A stretch of 64,000 nt of DNA from Curtobacterium ammoniigenes NBRC 101786 (GTDB lineage Bacteria > Actinomycetota > Actinomycetes > Actinomycetales > Microbacteriaceae). Where the stretch lies: assembly GCF_001571045.1 (NCBI RefSeq), contig NZ_BCSV01000005.1, positions 62,001-126,000 of the forward strand, read 5' to 3'. The translations under genes and the position numbers were made by a program. This document shows, in pieces, positions 16,346-24,325 of the stretch. Under the pieces are notes generated by a model. It ran no database searches, was not told where the DNA came from, and saw only the letters and a list, made by a program, of their open reading frames with translations. The first letter of the stretch is position 1; each line of letters opens with the position of its first letter.

Positions 16346-16963
16346 GTGTTCACCGGCATAATCGAGGAAATCGGCGTCGTCGACGGTATCGACGACCGTG
16401 GCGACTCCATCGCACTCACCGTTTCCGGCCCGACGGCTGCGAGCGACGCGCGGCATGGGGATTCGATCAGCGTCTCCGGCGTGTGCCTGACGGTGGTCGA
16501 GCACTCACCGACGACCTTCACGGCGTTCGTGATGCGGCAGACGCTCGCGATGAGCGCGCATGGCGCGTTGCGCGTCGGCGACCACGTGAACCTCGAGCGG
16601 GCCGCTCGTGTGGGCGACCGACTCGGCGGGCACATCGTGCAGGGGCACATCGATGGGACGGCGCGCATCGTCGAGATCGAGAACGGCGCCGAGTGGCGTC
16701 GCGTTCGCCTCACGCTCGATCCGGCACTTGCTCCGCTTGTCGTCGACAAGGGGTCGATCGCCCTCGACGGTGTCAGTCTCACCGTGAGCGCAGTGGCTCC
16801 GGAATCGGCTGACCCCGAGACAGCGTGGTTCGAGGTGAACCTCATTCCCGAGACGCTCGCCGCGACGACCTTCGGCGAGCGCCGCGTCGGAGACCTGGTC
16901 AACGTTGAGACCGACGTGCTCGCGCGGCATGTCGCTCGCATGCTCCGTCTGGAGGCGCGATGA
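16346..16963 (+). CDS. ribE: Riboflavin synthase, alpha subunit
   Basis: Dismutes two 6,7-dimethyl-8-ribityllumazine molecules to riboflavin. 205 residues made of two similar beta-barrel halves: the first starts [11 protein letters not shown], with [14 protein letters not shown]; the second has [14 protein letters not shown] and [13 protein letters not shown]. Start GTG 16346 is chosen because the family begins M-F-T-G and AGAGG (16336-16340) is 5 nt upstream; the frame extends to ATG 16295 but without homology. The stop overlaps ribB as ATGA. Controlled by the FMN riboswitch 76 nt upstream. Confidence 0.95.
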   Translation: MFTGIIEEIGVVDGIDDRGDSIALTVSGPTAASDARHGDSISVSGVCLTVVEHSPTTFTAFVMRQTLAMSAHGALRVGDHVNLERAARVGDRLGGHIVQGHIDGTARIVEIENGAEWRRVRLTLDPALAPLVVDKGSIALDGVSLTVSAVAPESADPETAWFEVNLIPETLAATTFGERRVGDLVNVETDVLARHVARMLRLEAR

Positions 16964-17640
16964 CCGACACCGACGCTGGCTCGCCGACCAGCGCCTCCCG
17001 GCTGGCGACGATTCCGGAGGCGCTGGTCGCCATCCGTGCGGGCCGTCCGGTGATCGTCGTCGACGACGAGCACCGTGAGAACGAGGGCGACATCGTGTTC
17101 GCCGCGGAGACGGCCACTGCCGAGTGGGTCGCGTGGACGGTGGCGCACTCGTCCGGGTTCATCTGCGCGCCGCTCAGCGGGTCGATCGCGGACGCCCTGG
17201 ACCTTCCGCCGATGGTGCAGCGGAACGAGGACGTCCGACAGACTGCCTACACCGTCACCGTGGATGCGGCATCGGGCGTGACGACGGGGATATCCGCGCA
17301 CGACCGGGCCCGGACGCTGCGCGTGCTCGCGGACCCGCGGTCGACCCGAGACGATCTCCACCGACCCGGGCACGTGGTCCCGCTGCGGGCGAGACCAGGC
17401 GGAGTGCGCGAACGTGCCGGCCACACCGAGGCGGCGATCGAATTGGTGACCCTCGCCGGGCTCCGTCCTGCGGCGGCGATCTGCGAGATCGTCGCTGCCG
17501 ATGGGGAGATGATGCGATTGCCGGAACTCATCGAGTTCGGGGGTCGCGAGGAGGTGCCGGTCATCACGATCGCCGCACTGATCGAATGGGTCGCAGGAGC
17601 GCCAGCGGCGCGTGCTGCCGAGACAGGGAGTGGACGATGA
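16960..17640 (+). CDS. ribB: 3,4-dihydroxy-2-butanone-4-phosphate synthase, stand-alone
   Basis: Makes the four-carbon precursor of lumazine from ribulose 5-phosphate. 226 residues: [20 protein letters not shown] (acidic metal site), [48 protein letters not shown] and [14 protein letters not shown]. The protein ends after the RibB domain, so the GTP cyclohydrolase II (RibA) domain usually fused in actinobacterial RibBA is missing. Overlaps ribE and ribH by ATGA at both ends. The GTP-derived branch must be encoded elsewhere. Confidence 0.94.
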   Translation: MTDTDAGSPTSASRLATIPEALVAIRAGRPVIVVDDEHRENEGDIVFAAETATAEWVAWTVAHSSGFICAPLSGSIADALDLPPMVQRNEDVRQTAYTVTVDAASGVTTGISAHDRARTLRVLADPRSTRDDLHRPGHVVPLRARPGGVRERAGHTEAAIELVTLAGLRPAAAICEIVAADGEMMRLPELIEFGGREEVPVITIAALIEWVAGAPAARAAETGSGR

Positions 17641-18119
17641 GCGGAGCCGGAGCGGCGGAGCGCGACGATGTCGATGGTCGCGGGATTCGCGTCGCGGTCG
17701 TGGCCGGATCATGGCACGCGGTGATCGCGGATGGGCTGCTGCAGGGCGCGCTCCGCGAGATCGAACGCCTTGGCGCCACGCCGACGGTCATTCCGGTTCC
17801 CGGGAGCTTTGAGCTGCCGGTCGTGACGAAAGCGGCGTTGGACGCCGGTGCGGATGCGGCCGTGGCGCTCGGTGTAATTATCCGGGGCGGGACGCCGCAC
17901 TTCGACTTCGTGTCGGATGCGGCGACGAGTGGCCTCACCCGCGTCGCGCTGGACACCGGCAAGCCTGTGGGCTTCGGGGTGCTGACACTCGACGATGAGC
18001 AGCAGGGGATCGACCGTGTCGGGTTCGCCGATTCGAAGGAGGACAAGGGCGCTGAAGCCGCTCACGCTGCGATCGCGACCGCGGTCACCCTCCGAGGCAT
18101 TCGAGACTCGGCGCGATGA
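17637..18119 (+). CDS. ribH: 6,7-dimethyl-8-ribityllumazine synthase
   Basis: Condenses 5-amino-6-ribitylaminouracil with the RibB product. 160 residues: [63 protein letters not shown] in sections [16 protein letters not shown] and [34 protein letters not shown] and [13 protein letters not shown]. All substrate-loop elements are intact. GGGAG (17626-17630) is 6 nt before ATG 17637, which overlaps the ribB stop. Last gene of the riboswitch-controlled operon; a terminator hairpin follows. Confidence 0.95.
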   Translation: MSGAGAAERDDVDGRGIRVAVVAGSWHAVIADGLLQGALREIERLGATPTVIPVPGSFELPVVTKAALDAGADAAVALGVIIRGGTPHFDFVSDAATSGLTRVALDTGKPVGFGVLTLDDEQQGIDRVGFADSKEDKGAEAAHAAIATAVTLRGIRDSAR

Positions 18120-18148
18120 AAGCAGCGACCGATGTGGGGAATCAGCGA

Positions 18149-18171
18149 CCGTTGCCGGAGATCGGCAACGG
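18149..18171. terminator. Hairpin between ribH and a convergent small gene
   Basis: Arms CCGTTGCCG (18149-18157) and CGGCAACGG (18163-18171), 9 bp perfect, GAGAT loop. Lies 30 nt past the ribH stop and 10 nt past the stop of the minus-strand gene, so it may end both transcripts. Confidence 0.7.
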
Positions 18172-18180
18172 AGCCGGAGA

Positions 18181-18351
18181 TCAGCGGCGGCTGAAGACGT
18201 GAATCGGGAGCGCGAACGAGATCGCCATGAGGATGATGCCACCGAAGAACACGAACGCCTGACCGCTCGCCACCTGAAACGCGAAGGCGAAGAGGTACAT
18301 CGCGACGAGCAGGAGCAGGATCGAGAAAACTGCGGCGACGACGCGTCCCAC
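18181..18351 (-). CDS. 56-residue two-helix membrane protein
   Basis: GTG 18351 reads MGRVVAAVFSILLLLVAMYL..., two hydrophobic helices with a short GQ turn, ending PIHVFSRR and TGA 18181-18183. Nearly all third positions are G or C. A strong Shine-Dalgarno GGAGGTG sits three bases before the start codon. It is too short for usual length cut-offs. Function unknown; it lies between ribH (convergent) and a TetR gene on the same strand. Confidence 0.75.
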   Translation of the reverse strand: MGRVVAAVFSILLLLVAMYLFAFAFQVASGQAFVFFGGIILMAISFALPIHVFSRR

Positions 18352-18438
18352 GGGCACCTCCGGAATGAGCGGTTGTTCGAGAGCCCAGTCTAGTCCCCAT
18401 GCTCGGCGGCGCCGGCCGCGAACAGGATGCCGGCGGAC

Positions 18439-18996
18439 CTACGCGGCCGGGCCGTTCGCGATCAGCCGGTCCACGACCTCCAGAAGGCGTTCGATGTCGA
18501 CGACGTCGACGGGTGAGAGAGGGGCAGCCGGTGCGTGTACCGAGCCGAGCGCCGCGGCGTGGTACAGGCCATCGCCCATGAGCTTCACCGCTTGCGCGGT
18601 TGGAACATCGCCGAGCGCGTCGACGAGCGCTTCGAGCCACGCATGTTCGGTCTCGTCGAGCGTTCGTCGGGCTTCTTCGTATCCAGCCTGCTGGAGCCGC
18701 GCCGCCGCGAGCAGCGCGAGGTCCAACTCGCTGCCGACGAACTGGCAGTTGCGGACGAAGTAGCGCGCCGCGCCGTCCGGGGCGGAGCGCATCTTCGCAA
18801 CGTCGGCGGCCGAGAGATCCGACAGGCGGTCGCAAAGGCCATCAACGAGCGCCGCTTTGGAACCGAAGTGGTAGAGCAGGCCGCCCTTCGAGACGCCGGC
18901 GCGCGCGGCGACGGCATCGAGCGTTGCGACGCGCTCGCCGTCGTCGCAGACGATCGCGACGAAGGAATCGAGGATTCTGTCCCGCGCGCTCGCCAT
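18439..18996 (-). CDS. TetR-family repressor, divergent from an MFS pump
   Basis: 185 residues. N-terminal TetR helix-turn-helix: RDRILDSFVAIVCDDG, ATLDAVAARAGVSKGGLLYHF and GSKAALVDGL. The rest is an all-helical ligand-binding domain of normal length. TAGACT (19003-19008, minus) ends 6 nt before the ATG, so the mRNA is likely leaderless. Divergent from the MFS gene across a 14-bp operator-like palindrome, the standard arrangement for drug-inducible efflux. Probably represses itself and the pump. Confidence 0.92.
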   Translation of the reverse strand: MASARDRILDSFVAIVCDDGERVATLDAVAARAGVSKGGLLYHFGSKAALVDGLCDRLSDLSAADVAKMRSAPDGAARYFVRNCQFVGSELDLALLAAARLQQAGYEEARRTLDETEHAWLEALVDALGDVPTAQAVKLMGDGLYHAAALGSVHAPAAPLSPVDVVDIERLLEVVDRLIANGPAA

Positions 18997-19059
18997 TCCG
19001 GCAGTCTACGGATTCGCCGCCGACGGATCGGAGCGTCGGGGCGGCAATTTGCCAGCCAA

Positions 19060-19078
19060 ACCGTCCAGACGGTACAGT
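19060..19078 (+). promoter_or_regulatory. TetR operator overlapping the MFS -10 box
   Basis: ACCGTC-CA-GACGGT (19060-19073) is a perfect 6-bp inverted repeat with 2-bp spacer, followed without gap by TACAGT (19073-19078), a good -10 box. Binding here would block RNA polymerase directly. Confidence 0.75.
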
Positions 19079-19160
19079 AATGCGCGCGCATTCGCCGGGC
19101 CGTGCTCCGAGTGCCGTCCGCATCATCGTGTCGTTCGTCATCGTTTCGGTTTGGAGTCCC

Positions 19161-20690
19161 GTGTCGCTGTCCACGCTGTCGCTTCCCGTCGCGCGCCCGG
19201 TCCGCTCCGGCCGCGCGCGGCGGTTCGGCGCGCTTGCGGTGCTGATGCTGCCGGTTCTGCTGATCTCGACCGACAACACGATCCTCAGCTTCGCGCTGCC
19301 TGCGATCTCGAAGGCACTGCGGCCCGATGCCCGAACCCTCCTCTGGATGGTCGACGCCTACCCGCTCGTCCTCGCCGGCCTGCTGGTCATCATGGGGAGC
19401 CTGGGTGACCGAATCGGCCGACGTCGCATCCTGCTGATCGGCGCGAGCGGGTTCGCCGCGTTCTCCGCCGTGGCCGCGTTCTCGGTCGCCGCCTCCATGC
19501 TCGTGCTCGCGCGCGTCGGCATGGGAGTGTTCGGGGCGATGCTGATGCCGGCAACGCTGTCGATCATCCGAAACGTGTTCACGGACCGCGCGGAGCGGCG
19601 TACCGCGCTCGCAGTCTGGTCGACGATGTTCGCCGCAGGCAACGCCCTCGGTCCGCTCATCGGCGGCGTCCTGCTCGCGCACTTCGCATGGGGGAGCGTG
19701 TTCCTCGTCGCGGTCCCTCTGCTCGTGGTGCTGCTCATCGCCGCACCGATCTTCATCCCGGAGTCGCGCGACCCGAATCCGGGCCCGGTCGACCTGGTGA
19801 GCATGGCGCTCTCACTTGGCGCGCTGACCCCCACCGCCTGGGCGATCAAGACCGTCACCGATCCGACCATGCGTGGCGCGGCGTTCGCGGCGCTCGTCGT
19901 CGGTGTCGTCTGCGGAACGCTGTTCGTGCGGCGCCAGCTGCGCGCTCGGACGCCGATGCTCGATCTGCGGCTGCTCCGGAGCGTCCCGTTCACCGGAAGC
20001 ATCATCGTGAACATGGCGGGGATGTTCTCGCTCACGGGCTTTCTCTTCTTCACCGCGCAGCACCTGCAGCTGGTCGCCGGCCTCGGCCCGTTCGACGCGG
20101 GGCTCGTCCTCATCCCCGGGTCGGTGCTCTGCATCGTCGCAGGGCTCGGCGTCGTGCCCGTCGTTGCCAGGGTGGCGCCGCGGTGGGTGGTCTCGGTGTC
20201 GCTCCTCTTCTCTGCCGCCGCGAACATGCTCGTCGCACTGCTCGGACATGAGATCACTGTCGCCGGGATCGCCATTGCGTTCGTGCTGCTCGGCATCGGT
20301 ATCGGTGCGTCGGAGACCGTGACGAACGATCTCGTAGTCGCCACCGCACCGCCCGAGAAATCCGGCGCCGCATCGGCGATGTCCGAGACCGCGTACGAGA
20401 TCGGCGCCGTCCTCGGGACGGCAGTGCTCGGCACGATCCTCACGACGATGTATCGGATGGGTGTTGCCGTGCCCAGTGGTCTCACTGGCGCGCAGCGGGC
20501 GGCGGCGGCCCAGACACTCGGCGGAGCGATCGATGCGGCGCACGCGCTCGGCGGGTCACTCGGGCAGGCGCTCGCCGCGTCCGCGCGGGCAGCGTTCGAT
20601 TCGGGCGTCACGATCACCGCCGGGGTCGCGGCGGCGTTGATGCTTGCATGCTCGGTCTGGAGCTGGTTCACGCTGCGGCACGCTCGCTGA
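19161..20690 (+). CDS. MFS multidrug efflux transporter, DHA2 (14-helix) type
   Basis: 509 residues from GTG 19161 (TTGGAG 4 nt upstream); an in-frame ATG at 19080 lies within the promoter and is less likely. Motifs: STDNTILSFALPAIS in helix 1, WMVDAYPLVLAGLLVIMGSLGDRIGRRR (motif A, quoted as GSLGDRIGRRRILL), LARVGMGVFGAMLMPATLS, and WSTMFAAGNALGPLIGGVLL (motif C region). About 14 hydrophobic segments. Proton-driven export of drugs or dyes, controlled by the divergent TetR. Substrate unknown. Confidence 0.9.
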   Translation: MSLSTLSLPVARPVRSGRARRFGALAVLMLPVLLISTDNTILSFALPAISKALRPDARTLLWMVDAYPLVLAGLLVIMGSLGDRIGRRRILLIGASGFAAFSAVAAFSVAASMLVLARVGMGVFGAMLMPATLSIIRNVFTDRAERRTALAVWSTMFAAGNALGPLIGGVLLAHFAWGSVFLVAVPLLVVLLIAAPIFIPESRDPNPGPVDLVSMALSLGALTPTAWAIKTVTDPTMRGAAFAALVVGVVCGTLFVRRQLRARTPMLDLRLLRSVPFTGSIIVNMAGMFSLTGFLFFTAQHLQLVAGLGPFDAGLVLIPGSVLCIVAGLGVVPVVARVAPRWVVSVSLLFSAAANMLVALLGHEITVAGIAIAFVLLGIGIGASETVTNDLVVATAPPEKSGAASAMSETAYEIGAVLGTAVLGTILTTMYRMGVAVPSGLTGAQRAAAAQTLGGAIDAAHALGGSLGQALAASARAAFDSGVTITAGVAAALMLACSVWSWFTLRHAR

Positions 20691-20754
20691 ATCTCCGAAT
20701 CGGCTGATCAGCGGGGCCCGTGAGGTTCTACGGTGGAGGGGTGACGGAAACGTC

Positions 20755-21345
20755 ATGATGCCGAGCCCTTCGGGGCGCCGTCCACTCGAGAACCTGGTTA
20801 TGTCTGACGTCGATCAGGGGCAGACGCCCAGCGCAGTCGCACCCGCGCCATCCAACCTGGCGGATGCCTACCGTGCAGCGTTCCGAGCACACCCGGCGGG
20901 CGTCGCCGTGATCACCGCTGACGGGTCTGACGGGCCCCGTGGACTCACCGCATCCTCCGTCGCGTCGGTTGCACTCGACCCGCCCGTGCTCGTCTTCTCG
21001 CTCTCGACGAATTCCGGCTCGGCGGCCGCGATCCTCGGCGCTCCGGTGTTCGTCGTCCACCTCATGCACAGCGGCGGCGTGCAACTCGCCCGCCGATTCG
21101 CGTCGACTGGTGCTCCGACCATCGACGAGCCCGGTGTCTGGGCGACCCTGCCGACAGGCGACTGGTATCTTCCCGCCGCGGCGTCGGTGCTTCGATGCCG
21201 ACCGCTCTCAACGACTCCCATCGAGAGCTCGACGGTCGTGGTCGCCGAGGTGCTCGACATCGTGCTGGGCACCGACCGGGGCGACCCGCTCGTTTATCAC
21301 CACCGCGAGTTCCACTCGCTCTCCGAACGTTCCCGGCTCACCTGA
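20755..21345 (+). CDS. Flavin reductase-like FMN-binding protein
   Basis: 196 residues. The domain starts around residue 25 with YRAAFRAHPAGVAVITADGSDGPRGLTASSVASV, quoted as HPAGVAVITADG and GLTASSVASVALDPPVLVFS, typical of HpaC/NtaB-type NAD(P)H:flavin oxidoreductases, and ends YHHREFHSL. Start is uncertain: ATG 20755 overlaps the stop of a leaderless five-codon ORF (GTG 20741); ATG 20758 and ATG 20800 (MSDVDQGQ) are in frame. Probably supplies reduced flavin to a monooxygenase. Followed 43 nt later by sodA. Confidence 0.88.
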   Translation: MMPSPSGRRPLENLVMSDVDQGQTPSAVAPAPSNLADAYRAAFRAHPAGVAVITADGSDGPRGLTASSVASVALDPPVLVFSLSTNSGSAAAILGAPVFVVHLMHSGGVQLARRFASTGAPTIDEPGVWATLPTGDWYLPAAASVLRCRPLSTTPIESSTVVVAEVLDIVLGTDRGDPLVYHHREFHSLSERSRLT

Positions 21346-21388
21346 GTTCCGGGACGAACTGACGTCCAACCACACGAAAGGACCATTC

Positions 21389-22003
21389 ATGGCTGAGTAC
21401 ACACTGCCGGACCTGCCGTACGACTACGCAGCGCTCGAGCCGCACATCAGCGGCAAGATCATGCAGTTGCACCACGACAAGCACCACCAGGCATACGTTA
21501 CCGGGGCGAACACCGCGCTCGAGCAGCTCGCGGAGGCACGCGAGTCGGGCAACCTCGCGAACGTGAACAAGCTCGAGAAGGACCTCGCCTTCAACCTCGG
21601 TGGTCACGTCAACCACTCGATCTTCTGGACCAACCTCAGCCCGGAAACGAAGCGTCCCGAAGGCGAGCTCGCCAGCGCAATCGACGAGTTCTTCGGCTCC
21701 TTCGAAAAGTTCCAGGCGCACTTCGCGGCGGTCGCCGCGGGCATCCAGGGCTCCGGATGGTCGGTGCTCGCCTGGGATGTCGTGGGGCAGAAGCTCAGTG
21801 TCTTCCAGCTCTTCGACCAGCAGGCGAACGTGCCGCTCGGCCTCGTGCCGATCTTCATGCTCGACATGTGGGAGCACGCGTTCTATCTCGACTACCTCAA
21901 TGTCAAGGCCGACTACATCAAGGCCGTCTGGAACATCGTCGACTGGGAGAACGTGGCGAAGCGATTCGCGAACGCCAAGTCGCAGCAGTTCGTCACCGTC
22001 TGA
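21389..22003 (+). CDS. sodA: Superoxide dismutase, Mn/Fe type
   Basis: Converts superoxide to oxygen and hydrogen peroxide. 204 residues. Metal ligands are visible: His in QLHHDKHHQAYV, His in LGGHVNHSIFW, and Asp/His in IFMLDMWEHAFYLDY. The LPDLPYDYAALEP N-terminus and GSGWSVLAWD are canonical. GQ-type residues do not settle Mn versus Fe. GAAAGGA (21376-21382) is 6 nt before the ATG. Two hairpins follow the stop. Neighbouring flavin reductase suggests an oxidative-stress context. Confidence 0.97.
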   Translation: MAEYTLPDLPYDYAALEPHISGKIMQLHHDKHHQAYVTGANTALEQLAEARESGNLANVNKLEKDLAFNLGGHVNHSIFWTNLSPETKRPEGELASAIDEFFGSFEKFQAHFAAVAAGIQGSGWSVLAWDVVGQKLSVFQLFDQQANVPLGLVPIFMLDMWEHAFYLDYLNVKADYIKAVWNIVDWENVAKRFANAKSQQFVTV

Positions 22004-22019
22004 CAATCGGCACGTCCAA

Positions 22020-22087
22020 GGTCGGCGCCGAGCGGTGCCGACCCGGCAACAGCGATGGCCGCCGCGTGCAGAGGTGGCCATCGCTGT
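22020..22087 (+). terminator. Tandem hairpins after sodA
   Basis: First stem GGTCGGC (22020-22026) / GCCGACC (22037-22043). Second, stronger stem ACAGCGATGGCC (22049-22060) / GGCCATCGCTGT (22076-22087), 12 bp perfect. They separate sodA from the convergent TetR gene and can serve both. Confidence 0.8.
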
Positions 22088-22107
22088 GTCGCCAGTGTCT
22101 CTGATGG

Positions 22108-22728
22108 TCAGGCGAGCGCCGCAGCGGCGCCCGGAGCGGTGGCAGTGACGCCGTTCTGGTCTGGAGCCGCGTGCCAGCGCTCGTCTGCCGTGTGCGCCAC
22201 CGCTCGAAGCGCTCCGTCGAGATCGAACCGGTCGTCAAGCAGCGCACCCCATTGCGCTCCGCGCGCGGCGAGGACGATCCGTTCCGCAATGGTTCGTGCC
22301 GCGACGGGGTCTGACACGCGCGTTGCGCACCATGCCGTCACCGTGGTGACGTCGCGCTCGTGCAGCGTGCGGTGGACGGCTCGGCCCGTGAGTGCCGCTA
22401 CTGCGCCGACCTCGAACGCGAGCCGGGCGGCGAGTGCGCGGTCCGGGTCATCGAGACCCCCATACGCGTCGAGAAGGAACGCGGCCAACGCCGTCTGATC
22501 GCCGTTGGGGTCAAGGGCGGCGGACCGCGTGTTGTCGGCGAGATCGACCACGATCGCGTCAATGAGGTTGGCGCGATTTCCGAAGTGGTAGACCACCGGA
22601 TACGCGCTGGTGCCGAGCACCTGCGCGAGACTGCGAACGGAGACCGACTCGAGTGGAGTGGTTCGCAGATGCTCGGCGACTTTCCGAATGATGGCGGGCT
22701 TCAGCGTCGGGTCTGGCTTGCGGGGCAT
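22108..22728 (-). CDS. TetR-family transcriptional regulator
   Basis: 206 residues from MPRKPDPTLKPAIIRKVAEH. HTH region LESVSVRSLAQVLGTSAYPVVYHF (quoted: SVRSLAQVLGTSAY, PVVYHFGNRANLIDAIV) is a TetR type with an unusual SAYPVVYHF instead of the common xxxLYYHF. The ligand domain is Ala-rich. GAGGA precedes the ATG on the minus strand; an in-frame ATG at 22761 is further upstream. An AT-rich CTAATATATGAG (around 22757-22768, minus) is a likely promoter. Nothing divergent is transcribed to mark a target. Confidence 0.88.
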   Translation of the reverse strand: MPRKPDPTLKPAIIRKVAEHLRTTPLESVSVRSLAQVLGTSAYPVVYHFGNRANLIDAIVVDLADNTRSAALDPNGDQTALAAFLLDAYGGLDDPDRALAARLAFEVGAVAALTGRAVHRTLHERDVTTVTAWCATRVSDPVAARTIAERIVLAARGAQWGALLDDRFDLDGALRAVAHTADERWHAAPDQNGVTATAPGAAAALA

Positions 22729-22801
22729 GGAGTTCCTCGAGGTACCGGATGGGGAACTCATATATTAGCGACGAAACTCTGAATGCCGAACCGTGGGCCG
22801 G

Positions 22802-24325
22802 TCAGGAGGCAGCGGACCCCTCAGATGACCAGTCGACCGTCAGCGCCTGCACTCTCCCCGACATCGGCGGAGCGAGCCGGATCGCGACGACCACTGAGCC
22901 GTTGGACCCCGGGTATCGCCACGCCAGGTGCGTCGGCGCTTCGCTCCATTCGTCGATGGCACCGCTCCGAGCAGCACCGATCCCCGCGCGAGCGAACGCC
23001 TCCGCGGCTCGGCGGCGGCGTTCGTCGTAGGGGCAGTCGAGCCGAACGTTCGCGGTGAACAGGTCGTCGGCGGCGCGGTCGCTCCAGTCGGCAAGGAGGC
23101 GCATGGTCAGGAGTTGCGCGCGTCGCGTTGCGTCGAGCACCCGTGCTGTGCCGATCGAGGTGTCGCCCACGGGGTCGGTCGCGCGCAGGATCCGGAGCGA
23201 CGCATCGTGGAGCTGCTCGGCCGCGTCGATGACGCGCGCGCCCGTTGCATTCTCGAACGCGATCGCGCCGATGCCGTCCTCGACCGACCAGCGCATGTGC
23301 GCGGAGTACCCCGGATACCCACCGGAGTGCGAGACAACCGTCCCGATGCCCGGACGTTCCTCGACCATCAGGCCGAAGCCGTACCCGATGCTCCTCGCGT
23401 CCTTCGGCATCGTCCTCGCCGCCTGTTGCATCGCCCGCCGAGCAGCCCGAGACGGTCCGACATCGCCCTGCTCTGCGACCGGTACTGCCGAGTCTGCGAA
23501 CGCGTCCGCCAGGAACCCGCACCACCGCGCCAGGTCCGCTGTCGTCGAGAACAGACCGCCGATGCTCGAGAACGCGCCGGGACCGGTCCAGGGCAGCGAT
23601 TCGAAACGCCCGTCGCCGACCGGCCGGTGTCCAACCGCAACGGGCACGCGGCTGGGTGCGCTGAAGGCCGTGTCGGTCAGCTCGAGCGGTCGCAGCAGCT
23701 CGCGTTCGACGAACGCGTGGTAGCCGATGCCCGAGGCCACGCCGACCACGCGCCCCAGCAGCGCGTAGCCGAGATTCGAATAGGCGAACCGGGTTCCCGG
23801 CACGCTGTCGAAGAGCAGCCCGTCGCTGAGGATCGCGTCGAGCGCGTCGTCGTCGATGGACTCGAGTCGGTCCGCCCAGGGATCGTCTGTCGGGAATCCG
23901 GCCGACATCGTCACGAGCATACGGAGCGTCGGCACCGGCGCATCCGCGCTGGGGAGTCGAACGCGGCCGAACGTGGGCACCCATGCCGTGATCGGGTCGT
24001 CCAGGGCAACAGACCCTCGCTCGACGAGCAGCATGATCGCCGCCGCGGTGAAGCTCTTCGTGCAGGAGGCGATGCGGTACGCCGTCCGCGCATCCGGCGG
24101 TCGTCCGTCGCCCCGGTCTCCGGCGCCACCCGATGCGATGACTCCGCCCCGATCGAAGACCGCCCATGCGCTTGACGGAGTGAACTGCGCACGCACCCGC
24201 TCGTGGAACAGTGTGTCCGCGGCCGCTCGGATGCGCTCGATGCGCTCGTCGGCCGGGCCCCCGCGTGCGCCGGCCGGGCCCCTGCGTGCGTCGGCCGTGC
24301 CCCCGCGCGCGTTGGTCGGCGTCAT
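22802..24325 (-). CDS. Serine hydrolase, beta-lactamase/penicillin-binding-like
   Basis: 507 residues. Class C beta-lactamase-like domain: SxxK in ASCTKSFTAAAIMLL, YxN in FAYSNLGYALLGRV, and HSGGYPGYSAH near residue 340. A helical C-terminal region follows. No clear signal peptide; the N-terminus is an Arg/Gly/Ala-rich segment with short repeats (ARGG, ARRGPAG). ATG 24325 overlaps the photolyase stop (ATGA), so it is the last gene of a MarR-photolyase-hydrolase operon. Likely an esterase or peptidase; the substrate is unknown. The frame stays open far upstream only because it shadows the photolyase gene. Confidence 0.88.
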   Translation of the reverse strand: MTPTNARGGTADARRGPAGARGGPADERIERIRAAADTLFHERVRAQFTPSSAWAVFDRGGVIASGGAGDRGDGRPPDARTAYRIASCTKSFTAAAIMLLVERGSVALDDPITAWVPTFGRVRLPSADAPVPTLRMLVTMSAGFPTDDPWADRLESIDDDALDAILSDGLLFDSVPGTRFAYSNLGYALLGRVVGVASGIGYHAFVERELLRPLELTDTAFSAPSRVPVAVGHRPVGDGRFESLPWTGPGAFSSIGGLFSTTADLARWCGFLADAFADSAVPVAEQGDVGPSRAARRAMQQAARTMPKDARSIGYGFGLMVEERPGIGTVVSHSGGYPGYSAHMRWSVEDGIGAIAFENATGARVIDAAEQLHDASLRILRATDPVGDTSIGTARVLDATRRAQLLTMRLLADWSDRAADDLFTANVRLDCPYDERRRRAAEAFARAGIGAARSGAIDEWSEAPTHLAWRYPGSNGSVVVAIRLAPPMSGRVQALTVDWSSEGSAAS

